Of a DNA stretch of 64,000 nt, positions 45,827-60,200 are shown piece by piece. Under the pieces are notes generated by a model. The model searched no databases. It was not told the origin of the DNA and was given only the letters and a program-made list of their open reading frames with translations. Source of the DNA: Lumbricus terrestris (taxonomy: Eukaryota; Annelida; Clitellata; Crassiclitellata; Lumbricidae); assembly GCA_949752735.1 (NCBI GenBank), contig OX457039.1:44019452-44083451 (forward strand), read 5' to 3'. A program made the translations under genes and the position numbers. Numbering within the stretch: position 1 is the stretch's first letter; each line of letters opens with the position of its first letter.

Positions 45827-46452
45827 CCACCGATCTCCCAATCTCGGAACACCCGCACAATGAAGGCAAAATTCTGGACAAGGAATGTGTGCGTGGCTAT
45901 CGCGTTCCGGGTTTCTACCTTTGTGGTGCCGGGTGAATCAACCACAGTTCTACGCAAGGAGCCACCAACTTCACTGCTTTTCAGCTGTATTCACCAGACA
46001 ACTTTAGGCCTACACAGTATCACTTAAACATCAACAAATGCGCCCTGTATCAAATGTCTGTACCACACGCACGCTAGCACCCTGCAGGATACACCAGCTG
46101 TCATCCAGACTCGTCTGCTCCTTCCAATAGCGTCGTGCAAACACTGCAAAGCCAGCAAATCTATGAGTTTCCACAAGCCGGTGTCACGATAATCATAAAG
46201 TCTGCCCCCGATACACAGTTCCCCCCCCAAACAGGGTCTCCCCTGGCTACAACTCTGTATTGGAAGAAATTTTCCAATGTAAAAAGTACTATTATCTTGT
46301 TAAATAATTTAGCAACGTAAACTAACGGTTTGACCTGCTCGTTAGTTCTATGCGACTGTTACAGCCCATGTCACGCTGAACGGCCCAGGACGAGATAGAC
46401 TTTATTTCGTCGACAGAGGAAATATTCTTTCCCTCCGGAGACTTTATTTCAG

Positions 46453-46640
46453 AACTAGCTGAATCACCCGGCGTTGCCCGGGAAATTTCGGTTTTTAGTT
46501 CCCAGCCACGCCTGACCCCTCTCCCACACCCCCGCCATGCCTGACCCCACTCCCACGCCTCCCTTCTCACTTCGCCTTCCATCGGTCCCAACCCGTTCCG
46601 ACCCTGGGGTGCCCGGCGTTGCCCGTGAAATTTATTTTTT
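46453..46640 (+). repeat. Short relative of the 9815-11990 retroposon head
   Basis: Begins CTAGCTGAATCACCCGGCG + TTGCCCGGGAAATTTCGG and has a second 'gcccggcgttgcccgtgaaattta' at 46610-46633. It resembles the head and first repeat unit of 9815-11990, but with only two units. Confidence 0.7.
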
Positions 46641-47820
46641 CAGTCCAACCCAGTTACAACCCGTCCGCACTTGTGCGAAACCGCGTGCGAAAAGATCTGA
46701 CCTCGGCGAAAAATGAGGTTAGGATTCTATTGGTTCGTTGAAAATCGATCGGCGAAAATTATTGCGTCTTAAATACTGATACATGTACATACGACATGGT
46801 TAAGATTAATTAAGATTAATATTAATTAACGGCATAAAGCTCTATAAGAATAAGTCCGGCCATGACGTCATTAATGTATTGGTTTGATTCATCAATATAA
46901 TAATTATTATCATCGGTGGTTTCAATGTTGATAATATCGATGTGTTGTAATATAGCCTAAGCAAATGGCGTGTTAATAAAGACAGGCGATCAACGCGCAT
47001 AGCTTTCGAATCGCGTGTGAAGTTAAAATGTTGACAGCACGGGCTATAAAATTAATTGGCAGCCGAAAATAGTGGCGTTTAACTCCAAATGTGGGTAAGA
47101 ATCGATTGCAAATTTTTTTTTAAACGAATCGCTGTAATTTCCGAGTAGGCCTCCGGACAAAATTCGGACATCCCACACACAGAAGGACAAACTTTGAGTT
47201 TTATATTTAAAGATATTAGGCCTATACTCTGGGGTGTGTGGCAAATTTATTCCGAACAGATCCGCCTGGGAGAATCTGTTTCGAAACAATTAAAGTCTCC
47301 GTGCATGGGAGACTTTTTAGGGGGAGACTCTGTCACGCGAAACCGGTGTCACGAAATAGATTATCCCCCGTATTAATTGTATCCCCCCAAATTAAAAAAA
47401 GTCGAAAAAACCGCTACCGCGTGTATTTTTTGGCAAATTAATTTTCATCTGCTTTTGTTTTGAACAATGACACTAACAGGTATGTTTATTCCTACTATAT
47501 AATTTGTTTTGCCCTGCTTTTAGAGCACTTAAAATATTTAAAACACATAAGACCACTAAGAGTCACTAAATAAATTCGAGTTGCCTTTATCTGAGCATTG
47601 CTAAGGACACTTAAAACAATTAGAGTCACTTTAAATTTTGACTACAGCATAAAAAAAATTATTATGCGCATTTTTCAAAAAAGGGGATAGGATGGTTTAT
47701 CCCCCCGGATAGTAGAGACCGGTTAATTCCATCCGGGGGGATAGATTAATTCATCCCCCCGGATAGCTTTCAGGGGGGATACTCCGTTTCGTGTCACCGG
47801 CTCAATTGCAAGTTTAATAA
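46640..47820. other. Intergenic region, no gene seen
   Basis: AT-rich with no recognisable exon. Clustered inverted short motifs 'cccccggatag' (47700-47785) suggest the edge of another decayed element, without clear target duplications. Confidence 0.4.
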
Positions 47821-47823
47821 TAA

Positions 47824-48048
<225 letters not shown>

Positions 48049-50493
48049 ATAATTTTTTTTGTACCCGAGGTAGGCCTATATATGATCCCTCAGGATTTAA
48101 AAACAATAAATAGTAAAAGTTCTTTATAGGTTCTCGTCTCCAACGTGCTCAAAGGTGCCTCTAAATGCAACAACATTGAACCGTTGCGTGCATATTGACA
48201 ACCGCTGCAGGGAACAGGTGCATGCATGTTTCTCTAGGTTCACCCGTTGCCTCTGTCATGCGGCGGCCCATTATTATTAGGCCTATTAACGATAATAAAA
48301 AAAATATAGGGCTTACAATAGTAATGACAACTTCTATGGCGCCGAAGCTGGTTCTCATCCGCAGTAAGCGAAGATCAGTGTTTAGTCTAGTCCTCCTGCC
48401 TGGGGAGTGACTCGGGTTCCTGGGAGGGGAAGAAACGTCCGTTTGGGGCCACCGGCCGCTGGGCCACCGACGACACCATGTGATCGACCATTATTTATGG
48501 CGAGTGTGACTGTGTGACAACCCTTTTCGGTCTTTCGATCAAGATCTCAATAAAAATATGCCAACTTTGCTATTTAAAAAAATTGACAACCTTATAGTCT
48601 TTCTTTCTCCATGTCCGTGCATGCATGTGCCAAAACCGGTCAACTTTACTGGGTTGTTGTTGTTGTTGTTGTTATACACATTTAGTCTTTCTGAGGGGAA
48701 TGGTAGCCTACATAGCCTATTTACATTGTATACAGCATCTAGTGATTTTTCGGGGTGGGTGAGTTCATTCCTGGGGAACTTTCTCCCCACCCAGAGACGT
48801 CTAGATTAAACAGTGCGCGAAGATCGCTTTTCTCGAGAGCAACCTTAGGCTATAGTTGCAACTTAATTAGGCTACAATAATCACGCATAGGCCTATAGGC
48901 TCACTCGGGCGCAGCTCCGTGGAGAGGCTTCTAAACCAGCAAACAGATATTAAATTCGATACGAAGGGAGCAGGCAATCGGGTGTAGGACATTACGGGAT
49001 TTAGCCGATATTAAAGCTGATGTCTGCATGGCTGCTGATATTTTGGCATGCCACACGGATTTGCCAGCAAGCATTTGTCGGTGTCCACTGAACACTTCAG
49101 GGGGAGGACCGTGGACGGGTCACCCTTTCTTCTACAAGCTTTTCGGTCCACTGCATGCTGCTCGTCTGCCCTAACGCATTGCATATGTAGGCCCTGCCCA
49201 GGGTGCCCTGCCATCTCTTAGGATTTTCCAATCGGCCAGTATGAGAATTGTAAATAAAGACGGGGATGGGTCAGACCATAATATTATATGGGCCAACATA
49301 ATCCGCGTGTAGTTGCATGGGTGCACTAAGAAGACTTTACTGATGTGGGTCTAAAGTAATCTATGAAGACTGTGAGGGCTGAACACCCAACCCTGAGACA
49401 ATTCTTAGCTCGACCTTAAACATAAACACCAATATTTTTCGAGCATCTCTGATGGATCGTCCTGATTCCTTAGCAAACCCTACCGGAAGGCCTATGCCCC
49501 GACGCATTCAGGATCACTCGAAACATTCAATGAATGTATGAAGTTGCAGCAGAAACAAGTGGATAGTTTCTAATGCTATGATATATATATATATATATAT
49601 AAATACATATAGGCCTACAAGTTTATATATATATATGCTACTAAATTAAGTTGCTCACCGTTTCAGCCTCTGCTTGGCTTCAAAATCCGTAACGACCTCT
49701 CTGCAGCAATTGAAGCCGACATAATTCTTAATTCGTGAGTTGTGTGTACTGTGTAGGCCTAAGCTTAGGACTAATTAATTGTCGGCAAAACGTGAGCACG
49801 CACATGTGCAAACTTCTGATGCGCGATGATATGATAACATTGATAGACCAAGATGTGCAGGGCCTCAGCGTACCTCTATAGCCTATTCCAGAGTCTTGAG
49901 ATTGCTGCAGTTTTGATCTGCAAATATATAAATATATATATATAAATTAATATATATATAATCATATATAAATGGAAGATTTCAAAGTCCACTGATCATG
50001 TTTGCATGGTGTTAGGCCCGCTGCCCACGAAAATTTTCCTCAATTGATTCAGGCTGTATTTTCTTTTGAAGATGTATCAGACACTTTGCGTCCCCATAAG
50101 CCTACCACCATATGCTACCACTGCTTGCAACGGACATTGTAGCCTACACTCTTCGAAAGCAGTACGTGTGGATCTGTAGCCTACAAGTGTAGGTACGTGT
50201 GATTACCTTCTACTGCGTGGCTCCGTAGATACACTGGTGTAATTCAGCTGTGAAGCGATGTCCACGCGCGCACTGCACAACATGCCACCACCATTGCCAC
50301 CATCCATCCAGTCGATACATGGACCTATAACGACATTTCAAAGCAAGCCATTTAGTCTATCGATTGATTCGATGTTTAGCTTTCGGCTTGCAGGCCTACA
50401 GAAAATACGATCGCAGAGAAAGACAGTTTCGCATCAGTCTTGTTTCCGTGTCGAAGAAGACAGTAAGCCTACGCATTGTTACATCGAACATCC
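48049..50493. promoter_or_regulatory. 5' flank of the lectin gene; no other gene seen
   Basis: No convincing exon. (TA)n-type runs occur near 49580-49640 and 49930-49970. The promoter and any non-coding exon of the lectin gene are expected toward the right end. An in-frame TAA lies shortly upstream of the ATG at 50494. Confidence 0.4.
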
Positions 50494-53400
50494 ATGGATC
50501 TGCTTAGGCTTAACGACAGACCACAATGCCGTCTAAGCATTGTTTCGGTGGTGCTGGCTGTGCTGCTAGGTAAGTTTAATTAATTAATTGAAATTAGTTA
50601 ATAGACGCAGGTTAACGAAGTCTGAATACCGTAGGCTATATAAGACGTATATGCGGAGAATAGACGCAACAAGATCAAGAAGAGCGATGAAGCCTAAAGC
50701 ATAATAGCATATAGGCCTACAATTAGGCATACATCTTAAATCAATTCCTGTTTGACCCAACGTAGGCCTATAATTGATACGGTACCGTGAGATTTAGGCC
50801 TATATAGATCCAATTATAGGGTGACTATTATAGGGTCCAATGTAAGACGCGTATACGGCCACGCCTATAAAACGAATAGCTCAATCTAAGATGCATAGGG
50901 TCTAGCCTAGCTAAGACGATTCAATGTAAGATGTAAAGGGGCTACCAGGTAACCTAAGAGACAGAAGAATTTAAGACGTCTCAAATAATATCTCCAAGAC
51001 AGTGTTGAGTGTTCCCAGCTGTGATGCCAGTGTCTCTGTATATCTAGTTGCATTTTTGAATATTAAAATAATGTATTCATTCAAATGCGGAAACTTGGTC
51101 CAGAAGTTTGGGGACGAACGAGCTACCGAAGGACGATCGCCGAGGCGCGACTTTTTTACATTTTGGGCGGACGGTCTACGTCATTTCCATCGACCAAATT
51201 TTCTGACGACTTTTTTAATCATTTGGTCGAAATCTCAATATAGGCCCACCATTTTCCCTGCCAAAATAGCTGTTGACCTTTTTAGTCTTTATTTCTATTT
51301 TACCAGAATTTACCAATAATAGGCTATGTCCTCTACACTGTACAAATTTGCCGTGCTATTTATGAATATTTCTTAACCCTATATTGCACAGTGCAAATAC
51401 ATGGACTATAAACTTTAACATTTTAATAAAGTAAGTTGCGCATATGCGAAAATTATTCCGTTTGCGGCTTTATGCTGCAAATTCATTTGCATTCGCGAGA
51501 TGGTGATAACAGAAAATCTGATTGTTGTCCCAGATTAACACCGTACAACATTCCGTGATGCTGTATTGATGCCTGGGCTTAACAGTGTGCAATATATGGC
51601 TAAATGTTACGAGAGGATCATAATATATGAGCATATGAGTTTGTCCATGGTGGGGGGACGGTTCCCCACCACAAACTTTGAAGCGCCCGTCCCTTGTCCC
51701 CCATAAGTCTCCGCCAGTATATTCATTGATCGTTTATTCATTTAAGAATAATTCGTTTATAATTTTTATGTGTAGGACTGTGTGGACGTTCGACGTCGCA
51801 GATCGCTGGATCGAAGGAGAGAATCGGATGCGTTGACGTCAACATGACGAGAACCTGTTATGACGTCTACAGCTCATCTGTGACGTGGACTGATGCGTGG
51901 TCGAGGTGCCAGGCCAACGACAGTCAACTGGCTGTCCTCAGTACCCCGGAAACGGATCTTCTGGTAGGGCAGTACATGGATAGGATTACGGCGAACCTCG
52001 AGGATCCGTATTCGGTGTGGATTGGAGGACGCGAACTGAATGATTCCTCCTGGAACTGGACAGATGGAAAACCTTTCTCCATGCGTAAGCGTATAGCATC
52101 ATATACTTAAGTGGGCCTATAGGCCACCTTTCATCTGTTTAATTACCCTATGAGCCTACATCGTATAGGCCCTACTATAGGGCCTGCAAAGACCTGAGTA
52201 TCCTCGGTTGGTCAGAGAACAATCCATCCGCATAGCCTACATTGTATTGAACCCTGCAGTGTCCAAGGAGATTCTGTCTAGTTATAAAGGTCCAGCTACT
52301 CTCAGGTTGTCTAGTTATATTATGCGTTTAGCTATCTACTTTTAGCAAGGGCGGGTACAGGAATTTTCGAAGGGGGGGGAAATGTCGGGCTTGGGGAGGG
52401 AAAAATTTTCGTCTTGGTCATCTAAAAATCTGATGACCTTTTTTTAGTCATTTGTCTCCATTTTCCAAGAAAAGATACCATTTCATTCGCCAAAAAAGTT
52501 GATGACTTTTTAGTCGTACGTACGGGCTCTCGTGTGCGGACTTCGTGGGTGTGGGGAGGGCCTACAAAATTACTCATGGGGGCCACGTCAACTTTCCGAG
52601 CCAGAAAAGCTGGTGAAAAATAAAGAAATTTCTATATGGGGGCCATGGCCGGATTGGCCCCCCTGGATCCGTCCCTGACTTTTAGGTTTGTCTAGTTATA
52701 AGAGCATCTACTCTCGATGAGACTTGTGATTAATTGCAAATACGACAATATTCTATGAAAATGTTTAAATGGATGCCGCTGTATCGAGTATCGTGCATGT
52801 CCTGGATGTCCACCTGCATCTTGCTCAGAATCCAACGGTTGCAATTGATTTCGCTGCAATGCGTAGATCTATAAATTCGCAGCTTTCTATTGATCATTGA
52901 AGCAACGCGCGAGCGTTGTTGAGATTAAACGCCGATACTGTCATGATGACAATTTTATATCGTGATGCTGCATAGCTTCGTGATATATACTATATAGCCG
53001 AGGCCTATGGCCAGCTGTGTACGACTACTAGAGTCAGAGCCAAACAATTAGACCTATATATACTGCCACTGAAACACGGATAGCCTAGGCCTACGCGCGC
53101 AGGTAGGTAGGCCTATACACGAAGGCCTTTAATTTTTCCCGATTTACCTACATTTATGCAACGTTAGGCCTATGGCTTTATACCATATAAGTGCCTACTT
53201 CTATAAGTTACTATTTACGGATTTATAAAGTGTCTCTCGCAGTGCAACCTAATCAGAGGCGCTCCCAGTTCGACGAGCCCTCGGAAAAGTCTTAAAAGAA
53301 CGGGTATACAAACAGTATAGTGCCCCCAGGTAAAACCTGCAGAGCACGAGTGATGGCAGGAAGGCCATTTAATTAAGCGGAAAAGTGCCAATAGAGGCAT

Positions 53401-56400
53401 TGACACGGTGCTGTGCTGTGGCAGTCCGAGATCGTGGTACTAGTCTAGAAGGCTATGACGGTCTAAAGAGCGACGAGGATGTCCACTGTGTACACGACAC
53501 ATAATGTTTAATACATTCGTTGATCAGTTTCCCTCTTAGTTATCTGGCTGCTTACATTTTTATTTATGACTGCAACAGAGAACTCGTCGACTGTGTTGAC
53601 GATGTTCAGCACCCAGGCCGTTCGCTACGAGAACTGTGCGGCCGTTGGCGCCCGCCAGCCGGACACAACGGTCATCTTCCAAAGCAGCCAATGTAAAACT
53701 CTTCGTCAATTCATTTGTCAAGGTAAATATAGGTCGCTACAGGTCATGCAGATTTCGTATCTGGCAAATAAATGCTATCGATATATATATATATATATAT
53801 ATATAATTATATATACATAATATTATATAATATATAAGTTATAACTGCAGCTTAGGTTAGCCATCGGCCTATAAGTTAAGAAAACGAATGTTCTGCAGTT
53901 AAACATAGACTATAGGCTAATAGCATATAGACATATACAAGCGAACTCAACGCGAATGTTAATATTATTCTGTATAAATTATCGTCAAAGGTTTGTCTAA
54001 ACGTTTCGCCTCAAAGTTTCAGAATAAAAAAATTTATGGGCGTTGGCCTTGAATTCGTGCGTGGGCAACTCTCAACCCCAGACCATCATTCAGGACTGTT
54101 TCTAAGAAATTTTTAGAACTGCACAACTCCTTCTTTTCTTTCCCATCATGCATAGTAAATTACTTCCAATCGGAGGACAATGACCTAGTTTTTTTCTAGT
54201 TTTACTGTACAGAAGTGTTTTTACAATTGCACATTGTGTGCACAACGCACGTTAAAAAGCCCTGCCCTCATTCGTCCCAGTCAGAGTCTGGACTCCCTCT
54301 GCGAACTATAGGGGAATTTAGACCCTCTAATATCTTACAAATTACAATCATGCCCGTGCAACTGCTGTCTTATAAGTATAAATAATTATTTTCCTGAAGG
54401 CGTAGGCCTATCCCTAGATACAGGTGTTCAGTAGAAATGCACGCTTGGTGATCTGTATGCGAGTGTGGTACACCTACAGAACCGAACACGACTTCGACGA
54501 CCACCTGTGAAATCTCCGGTAGCGAAGGTACGATGATCAACGGTTCCTGTTTCGCAATCATCGCCTCATCTGATCCGTTGAGTTGGTTCGATGCGAGATA
54601 CCATTGTCAGACTCTCGGTGCCGAACTGGCCGTCTTCAACGAGACGTCATCTTCCGATCGAGGCGCCATCTATTCGCTGATGCCGAACGCTACTTTCTTC
54701 TGGATTGGACTTCGCAGGAATCCGTGGATCTGGGTGACCGGCTTTGACTCAGGTAGGCTATGGAGTATGATCACGATCATATTTAATTATATGAATCAGT
54801 GCTTAAAGTGTAGAAAATAAGTGTCCTGGGGCAGCATGCATAAGAGGGTATAACTCTTGTTCCTATAGCTTAAATCTGGCCTATGCGGGAGTAGTGGGTT
54901 AATTCCGTATGCATGGGTCGAGATTAGCGAGTTAGTAGTTATGCTAGGTATAACGTTATTCCAAATCAGAGGTAGGAGTAAGCGGGCTATTCCCATCGTG
55001 AACAATAGACGGCCGACTTTAGCTGGACAGCGTGAACAATAGGCGCCCGTCATTATTGCCCTCTGGCCCGTTTTGTTTTCGCCACCCTGGCAACGACCGC
55101 ATATAAAATGTATTTTACGCATGGGCGCTCAGCTATAGCTGATTAAATTAGGGGAAGAGCAAGCGTCATGCATCGTCGGGTGCAAGGAATGTCCAGACTA
55201 ACTATGTCTCTTGCTATTGCTTGGACGAATTCCAAGGGCTATGCCGGGGACAAGCTATGTCGGGTGTATAAGCTCTACAACGGGATTAGTCTATGCCTGG
55301 TCATATCATGCATACTGCCCCAGGCGCCTTTTACCTTTCCTGGCACTGCTAGACTAATAAAGTGACAGCTAGGACGGCGTTCAGATTTATAGCCCTACTG
55401 CATGGTAACATAGCATGACATGACATGACATGACATGACATGACACAACATGTCATAACTAAGTAAACAATGTGCAAGAAAAAAACTTGCCAGCAACAGT
55501 CGTGCAAAGAAACAGAGAACTCCCACGATCAAACAAAATAGACTTAAAGCATTAAATTTAGGAATAGGAACAAGTTACAAGGAATTAAGGTGATACTGAT
55601 TTGAAAGGAAGGTCATTCACGGTTGCAAAGCTTTCTTAGTTGTGCAGTTGTGTAGTAGGCTACGCGTAGGCTAACTGGGTGCGGTGTGTCGCCTGGATTT
55701 GTCTCTTTTCCTAAATTAAACGAAGATTACCAGGGGCGCCGTATAGGCGTACGCACTTACGCAAGTGCGTACAGCGCGGAAAGGCAAAAAAATAACAAAT
55801 TGTAAATTAAAGCGTGAAATAGGCCTATTATAAGCGATGAAATTCTATTGAATCTACTTTAGTAGTGGACCACGTACACTTCTCATGCCCATTAAAGATC
55901 GTCATAACAGTTCATAACTTCATTTCGCGTATTCTTATTTTATGCAAGTTGTGCATACAGAAAAAAGTGCGTACAGAAGTTGTGCGTACAGAAAAAGTGT
56001 GTACAGAAAAAAATCCTGGCGGCGCCGCTGAAGATTACTATACCAAATGTGCAGTTACAGAAGCACTTATGTGCAGTGAAATATGCCTATATTAAAAAGG
56101 TCATTGTCCTCCGATTGGGAGTAATTTAACATGGAGGAATACAGAGGATGGGAAGAGAAAGAAGGGTTTGTGCAGTTCTGAAAAGTCCTTTTAAAAGACA
56201 TGCCGGTTCATGATCATCTGCATTAAATTTCACTGAATTTCACTTCTCAGATTTTCTAAGGCCGCAGTTTGTGGGTGTTTTTGGTGTTTGAACACCCTCC
56301 CCCCAAATGGAAAATGTACAAAATAATATAATAAATTTACTAGGACGTAATGAAAAAACATGAAATAAAACCATGAAAACACTCCCGAAATGAAAAATGT

Positions 56401-57188
56401 AAAAAAAATAATAGACCACATCCACAAGGACAAAATGGAAAAAAACATGAACTTGGGCAAAAAATGGTTTTAAAAAGCCGTTTCCGATTATTTCGTCAGA
56501 AATTCTCGACCGAAGAAATACTCCAAAATCAAATCCTGGATATAGGGCCTTGATCTGACTTTCGTTCAACATTAAACAACACGTAGGCCTATACATGTAG
56601 GACATTGTAGGTCTATATATGCTGATTCATCAGTTTCTTACCTTCCATCGTGATCATCTCTTTTCGTAAACACAGCTATAATACACACTATAAAAACAAA
56701 TGTCTTCTTTCGTCTGCTCTTCTGACAACTGGATTTTATCCTTCACATTGTATTCCCCGGAACGCATCTGATATTTGAGCATTTCACATGAGAAAATAGT
56801 AGGCCTATCTATAGTTTCAGCTGACTTCGGACTATCATAGGCTACAACGCTTTGAATTGTTCTGACAAATTATTCTGACAACATTTACGATGTCTAATTA
56901 ATAATACGGTTCGTATTTTCGTGATCCTTAGCGAAGGGTCTGACCGGCATCGAGGAGATATCGCACAGTGGATGGGAGGCGGATGTACCGTGGCAGAAGG
57001 GACGAAGCTGTCTGGGAACGGATGGGAGGAGCGGTGTGTCGCACGGGTGGGTCAATCTCAAATGCGAAGACCCATATCCATACATCTGCCAACAGAGTAA
57101 TTATACATTTTCTAATGATTCAGGCTTTCTGCTGTAATCAACATCATCGTCATTATCATCGTCGTCGTCATCATCATCATCGTCATCG

Positions 57189-57220
<32 letters not shown>

Positions 57221-60200
57221 GTCATCGTCATCGTCGTCGTCATCATCATCATCATCATCATCATCGTGATCATCATCATTATCGTCACATTCGAACATCA
57301 TTGAAAATATAAAACAGCAGCAGCAGCAGCAGCAGCATCATTTCCTCTTCACTATGTTAATTCTCATCATTGGTATTATCGTCGTCACAATACACGTCAT
57401 TACAGTTCAATGACAGCTATTGTCATCAGTGTATCATTGTCTTCAATCTCTGCTGTCTTTTCAATTTGTAATTAAACTTAAATTTGCCTATGATAATCAT
57501 CATCGTCGTTGTCGATGTCGTCGCTGTCATCATCATCTTCTATATGTATCGTTAGGACAACGAAGTGAGGCCACTACCACCAGTGGTGGAACAAAGTCAA
57601 TTGTGATGGTGATCGCTGTTACCATGGCTACAGCTGCAGCAAAATCATTGTTCATCAATCAACCTTTTCATTGACAACTGATGCAGCGTATACATTATTG
57701 TGGTCATGGGTCATTGAACGTTGATGACTCACGGAGTCGACTGTTGTCTTGGAATATACAGGCCTAAGACGTGATTGTATCAAAAACTTTCATCTGGCAT
57801 TTCATTCCTTCTGAAATTCGTACAAATACACATTCGTTGTAAACTCCGGTTTGAATTCAAAACATTTCTGTAGATAACGACCTGTTTGTGAACGTTGTGC
57901 TTCATCTGTCGATTTTGCGAATAAAGAAGAATGTTTTCTGTCGAATTGACGACTTCTTAATTACCGAAGCGTGACGTCCGTTGGCTGTGGGTCTCTTTAG
58001 GCCTAGGGGCGCCTAAGGGCCTATAGGCCTATACTGAGACAGTGGAGAAAACTTGTTTGTTCGATTTCACGACTAACGACGACGGCGATGTTTAATAATC
58101 GAATCGATTGTCTGTAACGCGAAATATATCTTTCTTCGTTTTCTCCATCGATCTTTTGATAAACTTTACAACGACAACAGCATTAGCGCTGACATTTTGA
58201 AGAGGCTGCCGCTTTTCAATTTTTTTCTTCACGCGCTTGCCATAATTTATATAGACAGACGTATATGTATATATATATATTGTGTGTGCTAGGGTGTGTA
58301 TGTGTGTGTATGTGTGCGTGTATATGTAAAGGTGTGTACTGTATTGATGTGTGCATATAATGTGTAGGTCTGATCTATGTATTGGCCTACATGTCAGTTT
58401 TGTATAACACACTTCAACAAAATAATATTAATTGATTCGATGTTCGACCACATGTACATGTATGGTATGAGTTGAGCTGCATGCATGACTGTCGTCCAGT
58501 TATCGATGGGAGTCTGTCGGTCGGTTTACTGGTTGACCGGAACCGGATATCCGGTTGGTCTGGCACAACGTGTGTTTGTCGGCCAGCCACTGGTAACGGT
58601 AATCGTAATCAGATATTTGTAAAGCATCGCTTAACATTCTATATCTAAAGGCGGTTCCCATCGAGGGGCTTACGACCCAAGTCAGTGCTATTTAATAGAA
58701 AACCGATTCAAATTGCTATGTGAATTGTCTGAGGTTGCTTGGACATTCATAAAAATTTCTGAACACAGATTTTGAAGCTGTTGACGGTCGGAAGGCCTAT
58801 ACTCCGTACGGACTCGGTTGGTTCGCTTTAAACTTATGTGTCAAAGCCAACCATCATTGACTTGGTGCAATTCACGTTGGCTCTCTATATTCCAAAAAAC
58901 AGAATATGATGACCATAGCCTATAGTTCACCTCTCTTGCCGCTCTAGTTCTACAAACCGCCCACCACGTGTAACGAGCATTTCGATCTACAGTTTAACCT
59001 ATAGGTCTAACACCGGTCGCGTCAATTCTAAGCATTATATCCGCCATGGGCGCCCGCACATTGGGCAAGGCACTTAATTGTCCCTCCCTCCGCCTCTGAA
59101 ATTGACACCTATTTTTCTAGCTACTATTTTTGGGTTTTTAATTCATTTGTTCGTTCAATCATTCTACGGACTTGTTATGTCTTTTCAGAAACCTACTTTT
59201 TAATCATATTACTTTTTGATTCTTTTAACAAATGTCCTCGGACAAAAGAAACTATTCATGTTTAACAAAAAAACATAAAAAGTGAAACTGAGAAATTTAC
59301 ATTAAGAAGCCTCTATGAAAAGTAACTCATGCATGTTCTTAATTTCCTGCATCGTTCAATCTATTGCTACAAAAAATTAAACCGTGACCATCGTGCTTTG
59401 CCCCCTACTGCGAAAATGTCTGCGGGCGCCCATGCAACCGCCGTATATGATCCGTTTGACTCTGTCTGCTTGGCTCTGCATCCTCACCTGGAACCAATTT
59501 CACCTCAAATTTTCAATTGTCTGTCCATTTTATTGCGTCCGAGCGTCTGTGCACAAACTAATTCTTGAGAAGACAATTAGTTAGTATAAGACCAATTCTT
59601 TTGCACTGAGCAGTTACTATTTTGACGACGACGGCTGCACCAACCACGGCCGCACTTACCACGGTTCCGAATACTACGGCTTCACCGTCAAACGAAACAA
59701 CGTCCGCCTTTTATGACTACGATTCGAATTTTTCGATGAGTCCCAACGATTCGTCATACCAATGGAACATAGGTTCGTTAAAATACGTTATTCTGCATTC
59801 AACACAACCTAGCCTACTCGCTTTCGAGTCCATTATAAGTGTTTATAATCAGGTCTTTAGTCTAGGGTATACACACGCGGGCTATAGGCCCTAAAATAGG
59901 CTACAGTGTACTCACATCACAAATGTATGGCCTACGTGAAAATGGCAACCGTATAGACTTATATGCTATACCGTGTAGGCCTACACACCTCCAATGCTGC
60001 CACTACAGCTTTGGATACCATAATAGCCTTGTTATCTAGACCAGCATTTATACGAGTTTGGGCATTTTGTTTTCATCTCGATTATTCCACCCTCTTCTTC
60101 CTACATGTACGCCCTGTCACTCATCCCTTCACCCCGGTTATTCATTCAAGTATAGTTCCACGAGTCGCTAAGCAATTGTAGTATAGCGACTGCATTAAAG

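Noticed and set aside
50258..50536. 92-codon ORF (MSTRALHNMPPPL...) as the lectin start
   Set aside because: It is in a different frame from the signal peptide exon. The ATG at 50494 gives a signal peptide and a phase 1 donor that joins the next exon.
56968..57312. His/Arg-rich ORF on plus and poly-Asp on minus
   Set aside because: The plus frame overlaps lectin exon 5 out of frame, then runs through a trinucleotide array.
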